Below are positions 15,297 through 25,184 of a DNA stretch of 64,000 bases, one piece after another (within the stretch, counting starts at the first letter, position 1; each line of letters opens with the position of its first letter). The notes beneath the pieces are model-generated. The model saw only the letters and a program-made list of their open reading frames with translations, made no database searches and was not told the DNA's origin. The stretch comes from Romboutsia sedimentorum (lineage in GTDB: Bacteria; Bacillota; Clostridia; Peptostreptococcales; Peptostreptococcaceae). Made by a program: the position numbers and the translations under genes. The stretch lies in NCBI RefSeq assembly GCF_030131845.1, contig NZ_JASKYM010000005.1, positions 93,889-157,888 on the forward strand. The letters are read 5' to 3'.

Positions 15297-18200
15297 ATGG
15301 AAGAAATATTTCATATAGGAATTGATATCGGATCAACGACGGTAAAAATAGTAGTATTAGATAGTAATGATGAAATAGTATATAAAGAATATAAAAGGCA
15401 TTATTCTGATATAAAAAAATCTGTAAAAGAAGCCTTAGTAAATATATATAACAGTATTGGAAATTCAAAAATTAAGGTTGTAATAACTGGTTCAGGTGGA
15501 ATAGATATATCTAAAAATCTTAATGTAAAATTTATTCAAGAAGTCATATCATCTACAAGGGCTATAGAATATTATTATCCTCAAACCGATGTGGTTATAG
15601 AACTTGGTGGAGAAGATGCAAAGATAACTTATCTAAGTGGTGGAATAGATCAAAGGATGAATGGCATATGTGCAGGTGGTACGGGAGCTTTTATTGATCA
15701 AATGGCATCGCTACTACAAACAGATGCAGTAGGTCTTAATGAATTAGCAAAAGAATATGAGGTCATTTATCCAATAGCATCAAGATGTGGGGTATTTGCT
15801 AAAACTGATATTCAGCCATTAATAAATGATGGAGCAAAAAGATGTGATATAGCTATGAGTATTTTTAATGCTGTTGTTGTTCAAACTGTTAGTGTATTAG
15901 CTTGTGGAAGAAAAATAAAAGGAAAAGTTGCTTTATTAGGAGGACCGCTATATTTTTTATCACAACTTAGGGTAGCTTTTAAAAACATATTAAATTTAGA
16001 TGAAGACGATTTAATACTTCCTAAAAATGCTCAACTATACATAGCGATGGGAGCAAGCCTACTATCAAAAGATGAGAAATGTATAAATTTAAACACATTA
16101 ATAGATAAAATACAAAATTTAAATAATGATGGTATGCTTAATGTAAATAAGTTAGAGCCATTATTTAAGGATGAAAAAGAATACAATGGCTTTAAAATAA
16201 GACATGAAAAAAATGATATAACTTACAAAGACATAAAAAACTTCAAAGGTAATTGTTTTTTAGGAATTGATGCAGGATCTACAACTACAAAAGCTATTTT
16301 AATTGATAAATTTGGGAATTCACTTTATTCTCATTATAGTAGCAACGAGGGGAGTCCATTACAAACCATTATAAAGGTAATGAAAAATGTGTATGACGTA
16401 TTACCGAATGAATGTAGTATAGTTGCATCGACAGTTACTGGGTATGGGGAAGGTCTTATAAAAAAGGCTTTAAAGGTAGACTACGGAGAAATAGAAACGA
16501 TAGCCCATTATAAGAGCGCAAAATTTTTTAATGAGAATGTAGATTTCATATTAGACATTGGTGGGCAAGATATGAAGTGCCTAAAAATAAAAAATGGTGT
16601 TATAGATAGCATTATTTTAAATGAGGCATGCTCATCTGGGTGTGGTTCGTTTTTAGAAACTTTTGCAACATCATTATCTATGGACATAAAAGAATTTACA
16701 AGTAAAGGAATCTATTCAAAATCTCCTGTAGATTTAGGTTCGAGATGTACAGTATTTATGAACTCTAGAGTTAAACAGGCTCAAAAAGAAGGGGCTAGTA
16801 TTAGTGATATATCAGCAGGACTGTCTTATTCAGTTGTAAAAAATGCATTGTTTAAGGTTATAAAAATAAGAGATATAAATGATATGGGTGAGAATATAGT
16901 AGTTCAAGGTGGAACTTTTTATAATGATTTAGTTCTTAGGAGTTTTGAAAAATTAATAGATAAAGAGGTTACAAGACCGTCTATAGCTGGAGTAATGGGA
17001 GCTTTTGGAGCCGCATTAATTTCTAAAGAAAGATATAAAGAAGGGAATAAAACTAAACTTCTAAATAAAAATCAACTGGAAAATATAAGTATTAGTGTAA
17101 ATATCAGCAGATGTGGTGGATGTTCGAATAATTGTTTGTTAACTATAAATAAGTTTGCTGACAGTGAAGTATTTGTATCAGGGAATAGATGTGAAAAGGG
17201 CCAATTAATATATGATAATGAGAGCAGACTAAATAGTAATAAAAATATAAATTTATTTAAATATAAATATAATAGGTTATTTAGGTACAAATCATTATCT
17301 AAAAAAGAAGCTATAATGGGTGAAATTGGGATACCAAGAGTTTTAAATATGTATGAAGACTATCCTTTTTGGCATACATTTTTTACACAATTAGGGTTTA
17401 GAGTAGTACTTTCAGATAGGTCGTCAAAGGAAATTTACCAAAAAGGAATAACATCTATAGCCTCTGAAACAGTATGTTATCCAGCTAAGCTTGTGCATGG
17501 ACATATAGCAAATTTAATAGAAAAAAATATAAATTACATATTTTATCCATGTATAACTAACGAAAAAAAAGAAGACTTATCTGCAAATAATAATTATAAT
17601 TGTCCTGTAGTAATATCTTATTCAGAAGTTATAAAAAACAATGTTGAAGAAATACAAGAAAATAATATAACTTATATAAATCCATTTATAAGTTTAAATA
17701 ATAAAAATAAATTAAAAGAGAGATTATATGAAGAGCTTTCAGTATATTTCAATCAAATATCAAAGAAAAATATAGCACAAGCTGTAGACAAAGCAAGCTA
17801 TGAACAAGATCAGTTTAAAAAAGATATCCAGGAACAAGGAGAAAAAGCTCTTGCAAAAATAAATGAAAAAGGATTAAAGGGGGTAGTTTTATGTGGTAGA
17901 CCTTACCATTTAGACCCAGAAATAAATCATGGAATACCGGATGTTATAAATTCTCTAGATTTGGCAGTTTTAACGGAAGATTGCGTAAGCCATCTGGCAA
18001 ATCTAAAGAGGCCTTTAAGAGTTGTGGATCAGTGGGTATATCATTCAAGACTATATAAAGCTGCAAGCTTTGTAAAAGAAACTAAAAATTTAGAATTAGT
18101 ACAATTAAATTCTTTTGGATGTGGTATTGATGCAGTTACAATAGACCAAGTTCAAGAGATATTAAATGAAAGCTCAAAGATTTATACAGTTATAAAAATA

Positions 18201-19538
18201 GATGAAGGTAACAATTTAGGAGCTGCAAAAATTAGGCTAAGATCTTTAAAAGCTGCAATGATACAAAGAGAATTAAACAATATACAAATAAAAAATACAG
18301 AAGATAAAAGGATAGAATATAAAAAAGGAAGGTTAAGTAAGAAGCATACTATTTTAGCCCCACAAATGTCTCCGTTCCATTTTCAATTTTTTGAAAAAGC
18401 AATTAATCTAAGTGGATTTAATATAGAAATTTTAAATAGTACAGATAATAGAATAATAGAAGAAGGGCTACGATATGTAAATAATGATGCTTGTTATCCT
18501 GCTATAATTGTAATAGGGCAAATGATAAGTGCATTAAAATCTGGAAAATATGATTTAGAAAATACATCTGTTGTAATAACTCAAACAGGTGGAGGATGTA
18601 GGGCTACAAACTATATAGGTTTTCTAAGGAAAGCATTATATGATGCTGGCTTTAAAAATATACCTGTAATATCTTTAAGTTTAAATGGGATTGAAAATAA
18701 TGGAGTCATAAAAAGTATAACTTTGAAATTAATAAATAGAATTTTTATGTCAATAATATATGGTGATTTACTTATGAAAGTTCTACATAAAGTAAGACCA
18801 TATGAAAGAGACATTGGAAGCAGTAATAGACTTTATGAAAAATGGGTTCAAAAGTGTAAAGATTCTTTAGAAAAAGCTAGTATATATGAATTTAGGAAAA
18901 ATATAAAAAGTATAATTGAGGATTTTGATAATCTAGAAGTGTTAGATATTAAAAAACCAAAGGTAGGGCTAGTAGGGGAAATCCTAGTTAAATTTCATCC
19001 AGTTGCAAATAACAATTTAGTAAATATTATAGAAAGCGAAGGCGGAGAAGCTGTAGTACCAGAACTTATAAATTTCTTTTTTAGTTGTTGTTTAAATACA
19101 GCATACAAGTATAAATATTTAGAGGGAAAATGGATAAGTAAAGAACTAGGTAAAAGTGCTATATACATTATGGAAATTTATCAAAAGACATATAAAAAAG
19201 AACTTAGTAAGAGTAAAAGATTCACATCACCTAAGAGTATAGATATATTAGCTGAAAATACAGAAAATATAATATCTATTGGGAATCAGACTGGTGAAGG
19301 TTGGCTATTGACAGGAGAGATGATAGAGTTAATAGAAGATGGCGTAAATAATATTATATGTATGCAACCATTTGGATGTTTACCAAATCACATAACTGGA
19401 AAAGGACAGATTAAAGAATTAAAAAGAATTTATAAAAAAGCAAATATAATCCCAATAGATTATGATCCATCAGCTAGTGAGACTAATCAGTTAAATAGAA
19501 TAAAATTAATGCTTTCAACTGCATTTAAAAATAATTAA
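15297..19538 (+). CDS. Giant 2-hydroxyacyl-CoA dehydratase activase-type protein (DUF2229)
   Basis: 1413 residues with two ASKHA ATPase domains in tandem of the BadF/BadG/HgdC type: [11 protein letters not shown] at ~8 and [12 protein letters not shown] at ~322. Each has the Cys positions that hold an intersubunit Fe-S cluster in HgdC (ICAGGTG.../SRCGVF and [16 protein letters not shown]). A Cys-rich CGGCSNNC follows at ~606, then DUF2229 and an HgdA/B-like C-terminal region with NDACYPA and MQPFGC. The single-domain relatives use ATP to drive electron transfer into 2-hydroxyacyl-CoA dehydratases; the role of the giant fusion is not settled. GGGGGG precedes ATG. Monocistronic; no dehydratase subunits nearby. 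Confidence 0.92.
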   Translation: MEEIFHIGIDIGSTTVKIVVLDSNDEIVYKEYKRHYSDIKKSVKEALVNIYNSIGNSKIKVVITGSGGIDISKNLNVKFIQEVISSTRAIEYYYPQTDVVIELGGEDAKITYLSGGIDQRMNGICAGGTGAFIDQMASLLQTDAVGLNELAKEYEVIYPIASRCGVFAKTDIQPLINDGAKRCDIAMSIFNAVVVQTVSVLACGRKIKGKVALLGGPLYFLSQLRVAFKNILNLDEDDLILPKNAQLYIAMGASLLSKDEKCINLNTLIDKIQNLNNDGMLNVNKLEPLFKDEKEYNGFKIRHEKNDITYKDIKNFKGNCFLGIDAGSTTTKAILIDKFGNSLYSHYSSNEGSPLQTIIKVMKNVYDVLPNECSIVASTVTGYGEGLIKKALKVDYGEIETIAHYKSAKFFNENVDFILDIGGQDMKCLKIKNGVIDSIILNEACSSGCGSFLETFATSLSMDIKEFTSKGIYSKSPVDLGSRCTVFMNSRVKQAQKEGASISDISAGLSYSVVKNALFKVIKIRDINDMGENIVVQGGTFYNDLVLRSFEKLIDKEVTRPSIAGVMGAFGAALISKERYKEGNKTKLLNKNQLENISISVNISRCGGCSNNCLLTINKFADSEVFVSGNRCEKGQLIYDNESRLNSNKNINLFKYKYNRLFRYKSLSKKEAIMGEIGIPRVLNMYEDYPFWHTFFTQLGFRVVLSDRSSKEIYQKGITSIASETVCYPAKLVHGHIANLIEKNINYIFYPCITNEKKEDLSANNNYNCPVVISYSEVIKNNVEEIQENNITYINPFISLNNKNKLKERLYEELSVYFNQISKKNIAQAVDKASYEQDQFKKDIQEQGEKALAKINEKGLKGVVLCGRPYHLDPEINHGIPDVINSLDLAVLTEDCVSHLANLKRPLRVVDQWVYHSRLYKAASFVKETKNLELVQLNSFGCGIDAVTIDQVQEILNESSKIYTVIKIDEGNNLGAAKIRLRSLKAAMIQRELNNIQIKNTEDKRIEYKKGRLSKKHTILAPQMSPFHFQFFEKAINLSGFNIEILNSTDNRIIEEGLRYVNNDACYPAIIVIGQMISALKSGKYDLENTSVVITQTGGGCRATNYIGFLRKALYDAGFKNIPVISLSLNGIENNGVIKSITLKLINRIFMSIIYGDLLMKVLHKVRPYERDIGSSNRLYEKWVQKCKDSLEKASIYEFRKNIKSIIEDFDNLEVLDIKKPKVGLVGEILVKFHPVANNNLVNIIESEGGEAVVPELINFFFSCCLNTAYKYKYLEGKWISKELGKSAIYIMEIYQKTYKKELSKSKRFTSPKSIDILAENTENIISIGNQTGEGWLLTGEMIELIEDGVNNIICMQPFGCLPNHITGKGQIKELKRIYKKANIIPIDYDPSASETNQLNRIKLMLSTAFKNN

Positions 19539-19567
19539 GCTCCTAGTTATTTTAACAGGAGCTTTTA
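19537..19567 (+). terminator. Hairpin terminator overlapping the stop codon
   Basis: AAGCTCCT/AGGAGCTT arms, 12-base loop, T tail. Confidence 0.85.
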
Positions 19568-19664
19568 CTTTTAATAAATAATTAAATATTTATTAAATTA
19601 GATATTGTTTAACCTATTATGATATAATGAAATAGTATTATATGAAAGTAAAGGTGGGCTAGTT

Positions 19665-20963
19665 ATGAAGGTAGTTAACAATGCTATATCGTCGGATTAT
19701 TTTAGGTATAAAGTAGACGAAGATATCAGTATTTATGAAGGCAGATTTTGCATTTATTTAGACAAAAAGTATAAATGTAGTGGAATTATATATTACAAAA
19801 TGACACCTCCAGTATCTATAAATTTTAAAGCTCAGATAGTATCGGTTGAAGATGAAGAGATCGATTTAGAGTTAGATTATGATAATGCTATACTTGAAAT
19901 GTATGGGTATAAGCCTATGTCTATAACAGTAAACTCCATAAATGATTTTAACATAGAAGGATACACAAATGATAATTATATAAAATCTAAAAATTCTTAC
20001 GTAGAGTATATTGATTTTCATATAATTAATTTGGACAAGTTTCCAGGAACACTTATAAAACACGTGGATAAGTTGTTCGCAGGAAGAATACAATTTGATA
20101 TAAATGATTTTACTATAATAATAGATAAAAGATATGATTATAGAAAAGAGCTAAATGAAGAGCTAAAATCAAAATCGGGTACTATAATAACCCATATCGG
20201 AAGAATTAAAAGGAAAGATAATAAGTTATTTAGAACTAATAACATGATAGATTTTATAGACCGTATATCGTATGCACTTAGTTTTATGTGTGGAAGATAC
20301 GTTGGAATTTGTTTAGTAAAAGGATATCAAAATAATAACAATGTATTTAGGCTTTGGACTGAAAATATAATAACTCCATTTAAGTTTGTTCCTACATGGA
20401 CAGATACACTTTCTAACCATCATAATATAGAAAAATATATGTCGCTTATGTGCAAAAAACTAGAAGATGGATATTGTGGACCGGCAATAAAACATGTTAT
20501 AGATTGGTATATAGAATCACTTGGGGATATTACAATAGAAAATAACATAATATCTATACAAATTGCTCTAGAAACTTTATCATATATTATTTTAGTGGAA
20601 CAAGAAAATTTATTATCTGATGAGGACTTTGACTTAAATAGTGCATCTAAAAACATTAAAATAGTTTTAGATATATGTAAAATTCAATATGGAAACGATG
20701 AATTAGAATTGTTTGATGATTGGATAAAATCTAGGTTTGATGATGGTGTAGATTTAGTTATTTATTTTAGAAATAAAATAGTTCACCCAACAAGAAGGGA
20801 TAATAGAGCTACCCTAAATGTTGAGGATATGTGGAATATAATTCAAATTGGAACTAAATATGTAGAATTGATATTATTAGCTTTTATAGGATATAAAGGT
20901 GAATATTCAAATAGACTTAGTGAAAGATGGTTTGGAGAAGTAGAAGTAGTACCTTGGAATTAA
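19665..20963 (+). CDS. Hypothetical protein with C-terminal HEPN-like motif
   Basis: 432 residues, not recognised as a named family. Residues 1-250 look beta-rich (alternating hydrophobic strands, many Tyr/Ile). The C-terminal ~180 are helical and contain RNKIVHP (R369 to H374), the R-x4-H motif of HEPN ribonucleases/dimerisation domains, in a helix-end context as in Apea-like HEPN proteins. Such proteins occur in abortive-infection and RNA-cutting systems, but no partner gene is adjacent. GGTGGGC lies before ATG. A SigA promoter for the next unit begins 21 bases after the stop. Confidence 0.6.
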   Translation: MKVVNNAISSDYFRYKVDEDISIYEGRFCIYLDKKYKCSGIIYYKMTPPVSINFKAQIVSVEDEEIDLELDYDNAILEMYGYKPMSITVNSINDFNIEGYTNDNYIKSKNSYVEYIDFHIINLDKFPGTLIKHVDKLFAGRIQFDINDFTIIIDKRYDYRKELNEELKSKSGTIITHIGRIKRKDNKLFRTNNMIDFIDRISYALSFMCGRYVGICLVKGYQNNNNVFRLWTENIITPFKFVPTWTDTLSNHHNIEKYMSLMCKKLEDGYCGPAIKHVIDWYIESLGDITIENNIISIQIALETLSYIILVEQENLLSDEDFDLNSASKNIKIVLDICKIQYGNDELELFDDWIKSRFDDGVDLVIYFRNKIVHPTRRDNRATLNVEDMWNIIQIGTKYVELILLAFIGYKGEYSNRLSERWFGEVEVVPWN

Positions 20964-20983
20964 ATGGAAAGATTAAAAAAATA

Positions 20984-21012
20984 TTGACATACATTGTTTA
21001 ATACTCTATAAT
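20984..21012 (+). promoter_or_regulatory. SigA promoter for the T-box transcript
   Basis: TTGACA (20984-20989), exactly 17 bp, TATAAT (21007-21012). Confidence 0.9.
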
Positions 21013-21039
21013 TTGTTTTTATAATAAAGAATTATATAA

Positions 21040-21328
21040 AAAATGTAATGATAAGAAAGAGTAAAAGTAAAAATCTTAAAAAGAGAGTTTCCGGTTGGTG
21101 AGAGGAGCATTAGATTTTATTTTGAACACATCTTTGAGCAGAACACCGAAAGAATTATATTTTAGTAGGCTGTTTCCGGAATCCCTGCACCCGTTATAGT
21201 GCTAGAGTATAAACATTTATTTGTCGTACTCAAAGAGGTTAGTGCTGTGAGGTACTAATAAAAAAAGGTGGAACCACGAGAGTTAGCTCCCGTCCTTTAG
21301 CTATTAAGCTATAGGCGGGAGCTTTTTT
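21040..21328 (+). ncRNA. T-box leader, specifier reads as His (CAC)
   Basis: Stem I features AGAGAG (21081-21086) and GGTGAGAGG, then GAA-CAC-A-TCTTTGAG: the triplet CAC (21127-21129) is followed by the A that pairs with tRNA U33 and lies six bases before GAG, the same geometry as the Arg specifier at 32563. The T-box sequence GGTGGAACCACG (21267-21278) and terminator (arms from 21286 and up to 21322, then T6) follow. Uncharged tRNA-His should stabilise the antiterminator and switch on the ABC transporter. Confidence 0.9.
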
Positions 21329-21416
21329 AATGTAATTCTTTACGCGCGCGAAGACTTTATATTAATAAATAAAACTTTACTAAATATAAATTGAACTAAA
21401 AAATGGAGGAAAAGAT

Positions 21417-22214
21417 ATGAAAAATATATTAAAAAAAATGGCTGTAATTTCAATGATTGCAGTATCTACATTTGGAACAATAGGATGTGCAAAGGAAAAT
21501 AAAAGTGGAGATAATACAAATTCTAAAAATAAACAACAAGTTATAGTAGGACTAGATAATACCTTTGTTCCAATGGGATTTTCAGATGAAAATGGAGAAT
21601 TAGTTGGATTTGATGTTGATTTAGCAAAAGAAGTATTCTATAGGTTAAACATTAATGTTAAATTTCAACCTATAGATTGGGCAATGAAAGAAACTGAACT
21701 TAATTCAGGTAATATTGATGCTATATGGAATGGATACTCTTTATCAGATGAAAGAAAAAAAGTTGTAACATATACAAAACCATATTTAGAAAATAAACAA
21801 GTTATAGTTACAATGAAAGATTCTAATATAAAAACAAAAAAAGATTTAAAAGGTAAAAAATTAGGAATTCAGCAAGGATCTAGTGCATTAGAAGCTATAG
21901 AAAAACAAGCAGACTTTGTTAATAAATTAGATAATAAAGCTCCAATACTTTATGATACGTATGACAATGCTATTAGAGATTTAGAAGTAGGAAGAACTGA
22001 TGCAATAGTATCTGATGAAAATTTAGTTAGATATTATATAAGCAAGAAGGGGGATCAAAAGTACAATATACTACAAGATAATTTTGGAGAAGAAAGTTAT
22101 GTAGTAGCATTTAAAAAAGACAACTCTAAACTTAGAGATAAGGTTGATATGACACTAAATGATGTAAAAAATGATAGATCTTTTGATAAAATTTATAGTA
22201 AATGGTTTAAATAA
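21417..22214 (+). CDS. Amino-acid ABC transporter, substrate-binding lipoprotein
   Basis: 265 residues. Signal peptide with lipobox TIGC (Cys24), then a SBP_bac_3 domain: VGLDNTFVPMGF, GELVGFDVDLAKEV, DAIWNGYSLSDERKK, LGIQQGSSALEAI. Binds a polar amino acid outside the cell. First gene of a three-gene operon behind the T-box; the specifier suggests histidine, as in the HisXYZ-type transporters predicted in other Firmicutes. GGAGGAAAAGAT precedes the ATG. Confidence 0.92.
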   Translation: MKNILKKMAVISMIAVSTFGTIGCAKENKSGDNTNSKNKQQVIVGLDNTFVPMGFSDENGELVGFDVDLAKEVFYRLNINVKFQPIDWAMKETELNSGNIDAIWNGYSLSDERKKVVTYTKPYLENKQVIVTMKDSNIKTKKDLKGKKLGIQQGSSALEAIEKQADFVNKLDNKAPILYDTYDNAIRDLEVGRTDAIVSDENLVRYYISKKGDQKYNILQDNFGEESYVVAFKKDNSKLRDKVDMTLNDVKNDRSFDKIYSKWFK

Positions 22215-22241
22215 TATAAGCATATGGAGGAGTGATAAAAA

Positions 22242-22856
22242 ATGATTGAAGGAATTAAAATAGTTTTATCAGTGTTTGTTTTGACACTAGTAATTTCAAT
22301 ACCACTAGGCATAATAATTTCTTTTTTAAGAAATTCTAACAATAAATTAATAAGTGCAATTAGCAAAGGATATATACTTATAGTGAGAGGAACACCTTTA
22401 CTATTACAATTAATTTTTATATTCTTTGGTTTACCAATAGTAGGAATAGTGTTTGATCGATTTGCTGTAGCAGTAATTGCGTTTTCTTTAAATTATGCGG
22501 TATACTTTGCTGAGATATTTAGAGGTGGCATACAGTCGATAGATAAAGGACAATATGAGGCATCTTTAGTATTAGGTTTTGATAAATTTAATATGTATAA
22601 AAGAATAATATTCCCTCAGGCTATAAAGAGAATACTTCCGGCAATGACAAATGAAGTTACTACATTAGTAAAAGATACGTCATTAGTTTATATACTGGGT
22701 CTTAATGATATTTTAAGAGTAGCGCAAATAGCATCTAATAGGGATGTTAGTTTAGTTCCTTTAATGCATGCAGCACTAATATATCTTTTATTTATAGGTA
22801 TTATTACTCAAGTGTTTAAAGTTATTGAAAAAAAATATTCATATTATAGGGGGTAG
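22242..22856 (+). CDS. Amino-acid ABC transporter permease
   Basis: 204 residues, about five membrane helices, HisM/ArtM type. Family signatures are visible: RGTPLLLQLIF and the EAA loop YEASLVLGFDKFNMYKRIIFPQA. GGAGGAG precedes ATG and the gene follows 27 bases after the binding protein. Forms the membrane channel with the ATPase downstream. Confidence 0.92.
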   Translation: MIEGIKIVLSVFVLTLVISIPLGIIISFLRNSNNKLISAISKGYILIVRGTPLLLQLIFIFFGLPIVGIVFDRFAVAVIAFSLNYAVYFAEIFRGGIQSIDKGQYEASLVLGFDKFNMYKRIIFPQAIKRILPAMTNEVTTLVKDTSLVYILGLNDILRVAQIASNRDVSLVPLMHAALIYLLFIGIITQVFKVIEKKYSYYRG

Positions 22857-22861
22857 TAAAT

Positions 22862-23521
22862 ATGCTAAAAGTTAGTAATTTAAATAAATCATTTAATAAA
22901 AATAAAGTTCTTAATAATATTTCATTTGAATTAAATAAAGGTGAAATAGGAGTTTTACTTGGTAAGTCAGGTGCAGGTAAAACTACGATACTTAGATGTA
23001 TAAATGGGCTTGAAAATTTTGATAGTGGACAAATTATAGTAGATGGAAAAATTATAGATACCTCTAAAGATATATATAAGTTAAGGGGAAAGGTAGGAAT
23101 GGTATTTCAAAATTTCAATTTATTCCCTCATTTAAATGTACTTGAAAACATAATACAATCACCTGTAAATATATTTAAAATAAAAAAGCAAGAAGCTATA
23201 AAAAGTGCAAAAGAACTTTTGAAATTAGTAGATTTAGAAAATAAGATAGATTCATATCCTTGTGAGTTATCAGGAGGGCAACAACAAAGAGTAGCAATAG
23301 CAAGAGCATGTGCATTAATGCCAAAAGTACTTTGTTTTGATGAGCCAACTTCAGCACTAGATAAAGATACTATAAAAAATGTTGTCAATATAATGAATAA
23401 ACTAAAATCAAATGGCATGACAATACTAATAATTACACACGATGTTGATTTTGCAAATGAAGTATGTGACAAAATAATAAATATTAATAATGGAGAAATT
23501 GAAGTAGTTATTTCTAAATAG
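22862..23521 (+). CDS. Amino-acid ABC transporter ATPase
   Basis: 219 residues with Walker A GKSGAGKTT, Q-loop FQNFNLFPHL, signature LSGGQQQR, Walker B VLCFDEPTSALD and switch His in ITHDVDFA. Starts 5 bases after the permease gene. Couples ATP hydrolysis to import. Last gene of the T-box operon. Confidence 0.94.
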   Translation: MLKVSNLNKSFNKNKVLNNISFELNKGEIGVLLGKSGAGKTTILRCINGLENFDSGQIIVDGKIIDTSKDIYKLRGKVGMVFQNFNLFPHLNVLENIIQSPVNIFKIKKQEAIKSAKELLKLVDLENKIDSYPCELSGGQQQRVAIARACALMPKVLCFDEPTSALDKDTIKNVVNIMNKLKSNGMTILIITHDVDFANEVCDKIININNGEIEVVISK

Positions 23522-23585
23522 GTTTGATTAAGAAAAACAAAGGTGGGTATAAATAAAACATAATAAATAGCAAAGGATGATTGAA

Positions 23586-23939
23586 ATGATAAAAATTTAT
23601 GGATACTCAAAATGATCTACTGTTAAAAAAGCTAAGGATTGGCTTAAAGAAAATAATTTAGAATTTGAAGATATTGAAATGGTAAAAATACCTCCTACTA
23701 AAGAAGAACTTAATGAAATGTATAAAATTAGCGGATATGATATAAAAAAATTCTTTAATGCTAGTGGAGTTAGATATAGAGAATTAGGCTTAAAAGATAT
23801 AGTTAAAAGCGAATCTGATGATAAGCTTTTAGGTATATTATCTAGTGATGGTATGCTTATAAAAAGGCCTATAGCATTTGATGGCAAAAATGTTGTTATA
23901 GGATTTAAACCAGAGGAGTGGGCAAAAAAATTGTTATAA
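23586..23939 (+). CDS. ArsC/Spx-family (YffB-like) protein, probable selenoprotein with TGA as Sec
   Basis: ATG at 23586 (AAAGGATG upstream) opens a frame of 117 codons broken only by TGA at 23613-23615, codon 10. The product reads MIKIYGYSK-U-STVKKAKDWL, then PPTKEELNEMY, KKFFNASGVRYRELGLKD, GMLIKRPIAF: the ArsC/YffB/Spx thioredoxin-like fold at full length. Codon 10 is the single redox cysteine of this family (C-x-T-V-K-K-A), so TGA stands where Cys/Sec is expected. A hairpin with a G-G loop 13 bases after TGA resembles a bacterial SECIS. The alternative is a nonsense change from TGC/TGT with translation restarting at 23679. A perfect hairpin terminator follows. Confidence 0.75.
23629..23645 (+). 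promoter_or_regulatory. SECIS-like hairpin after the in-frame TGA
   Basis: AAGCTA-AGGAT-TGGCTT: 6-bp stem (one G-U), 5-base loop containing GG, 13 bases downstream of TGA. The E. coli fdhF SECIS has about 11 bases and a loop with GGU. The geometry is plausible, but the stem is short. Confidence 0.45.
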
Positions 23940-23962
23940 ACATGTAAAATACGATTTATATG

Positions 23963-24000
23963 AATCAATAGCGTACTTAAATGTACGCTATTGATTTTAT
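23963..24000. terminator. Bidirectional terminator
   Basis: Perfect 12-bp arms (ATCAATAGCGTA...TACGCTATTGAT) between convergent genes, Ts on the right and As on the left. Confidence 0.88.
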
Positions 24001-24224
24001 TTGATATATATTTTAGGTATATAAATAGTTATACCTTCTAGGTCTAGGATACTTTCATAAATAAGTTTACTATATTTAGTTAAATCACTAGACTCTAATT
24101 CTAAAGTTAATATTACTTCAGTATAAAGTAGCACATCTAAAATAGTACTATCTCCCCTAAATTTTAATTTTAAATTTTTGTTACATCTAAGTAAGTTTTG
24201 TAAGATGTCGTAATTAATATTCAT
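23997..24224 (-). CDS. Hypothetical protein, 75 residues
   Basis: MNINYDILQNLLRCNKNLKL..., alternating strands, ending IYIPKIYIK. No domain recognised. AGGGG (24234-24238) is 9 bases before ATG at 24224; the ATG at 24230 and GTG at 24233 are too close to it. Convergent with the ArsC-like gene and divergent from larE. Confidence 0.65.
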   Translation of the reverse strand: MNINYDILQNLLRCNKNLKLKFRGDSTILDVLLYTEVILTLELESSDLTKYSKLIYESILDLEGITIYIPKIYIK

Positions 24225-24365
24225 TGTCATCACCCCTAATTAATTATATAATACAATAATTACCCATAAATTTCAATTTTGAACACTGTCTATAAATTTA
24301 AATTTGATTTATAGCCATATATTTTATATAATTAGCTTATTATGCTTTTTTGGAGGTTAAATATT

Positions 24366-25175
24366 ATGGAAGTAAGTAAAAAACTAGAAAAACTTAAGGC
24401 TAGACTATTAGAATTAGAAAGTATAGCAGTTGCTTACTCAGGTGGGGTAGACAGTAATTTCTTACTTAAGGTAGCAAAAGATACACTAGGAGATAATGTT
24501 GTTGCAGTAACCCTTCATGCTATGATGCACTCACAAAGAGAGATTGAAGAAGCTAGACAATATGCTAAGGAATTTGGGGTTAATCATATTGTAGTAAATG
24601 TTGAAAATTTTGAAGTGAAAGAGTTTATAGAAAATAATATACAAAGATGTTATTACTGTAAAAAAACAGTATTTGAAAAAATAAAATCAGTAGCAAAAGA
24701 ACATAATATAAAATATGTAGTAGATGGAACTAATTTAGATGATTTAGGAGACTATAGACCTGGACTTAAGGCACTAGAAGAACTCAACATAATTAGTCCA
24801 TTAAAAGAGTGTAATTTAACTAAAGAAGATATAAGAATATTATCAAAAAAAATGAACCTTAAAACATTTAATAAACCTGCTTTTGCATGTCTTGCAACTA
24901 GAATTCCATATGGAACAAAAATTACAAAAGAAGTGCTTAGAAAAATAGAAAAAAGTGAAGAATACTTAATAGAACTAGGGTTTGAACAATTCAGAGTAAG
25001 AATTCATGAAGATATAGCTAGAATTGAAGTAGGCAAAGATGAAATACATAAATTCTTTAGTGAAGATAAATTAAATAAAACGAATAATAAATTAAAAGAA
25101 ATCGGATTTAAATATGTTACCTTAGATATGGCAGGATACGAAATGGGTAGCATGAATAAAGCGATACAAAAATAG
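24366..25175 (+). CDS. larE: LarE-type ATP-dependent sulfur transferase
   Basis: 269 residues. PP-loop SGGVDSNFLL near residue 26 adenylates the substrate; DGTNLDDLGDYRPG and PAFACLATRIPYG are LarE signatures. LarE inserts sulfur into the pyridinium-dinucleotide precursor of the nickel-pincer cofactor of lactate racemase. Cys95 and Cys98 (RCYYCK) plus Cys175 (ACLA) give three cysteines, as in the [4Fe-4S] LarE type, instead of the single sacrificial Cys176 of L. plantarum; this reading is inference. larA, larB and larC are not in the window. Start chosen at 24366, 7 bases after GGAGG, over the ATG at 24342. Confidence 0.85.
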   Translation: MEVSKKLEKLKARLLELESIAVAYSGGVDSNFLLKVAKDTLGDNVVAVTLHAMMHSQREIEEARQYAKEFGVNHIVVNVENFEVKEFIENNIQRCYYCKKTVFEKIKSVAKEHNIKYVVDGTNLDDLGDYRPGLKALEELNIISPLKECNLTKEDIRILSKKMNLKTFNKPAFACLATRIPYGTKITKEVLRKIEKSEEYLIELGFEQFRVRIHEDIARIEVGKDEIHKFFSEDKLNKTNNKLKEIGFKYVTLDMAGYEMGSMNKAIQK

Positions 25176-25184
25176 GAGGACGAC

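Noticed and set aside
23679..23939. 86-residue gene starting at an internal ATG
   Set aside because: The same frame continues upstream to a ribosome site and a full ArsC-like N-terminus through TGA; the short version would lack the active site and has no ribosome site.
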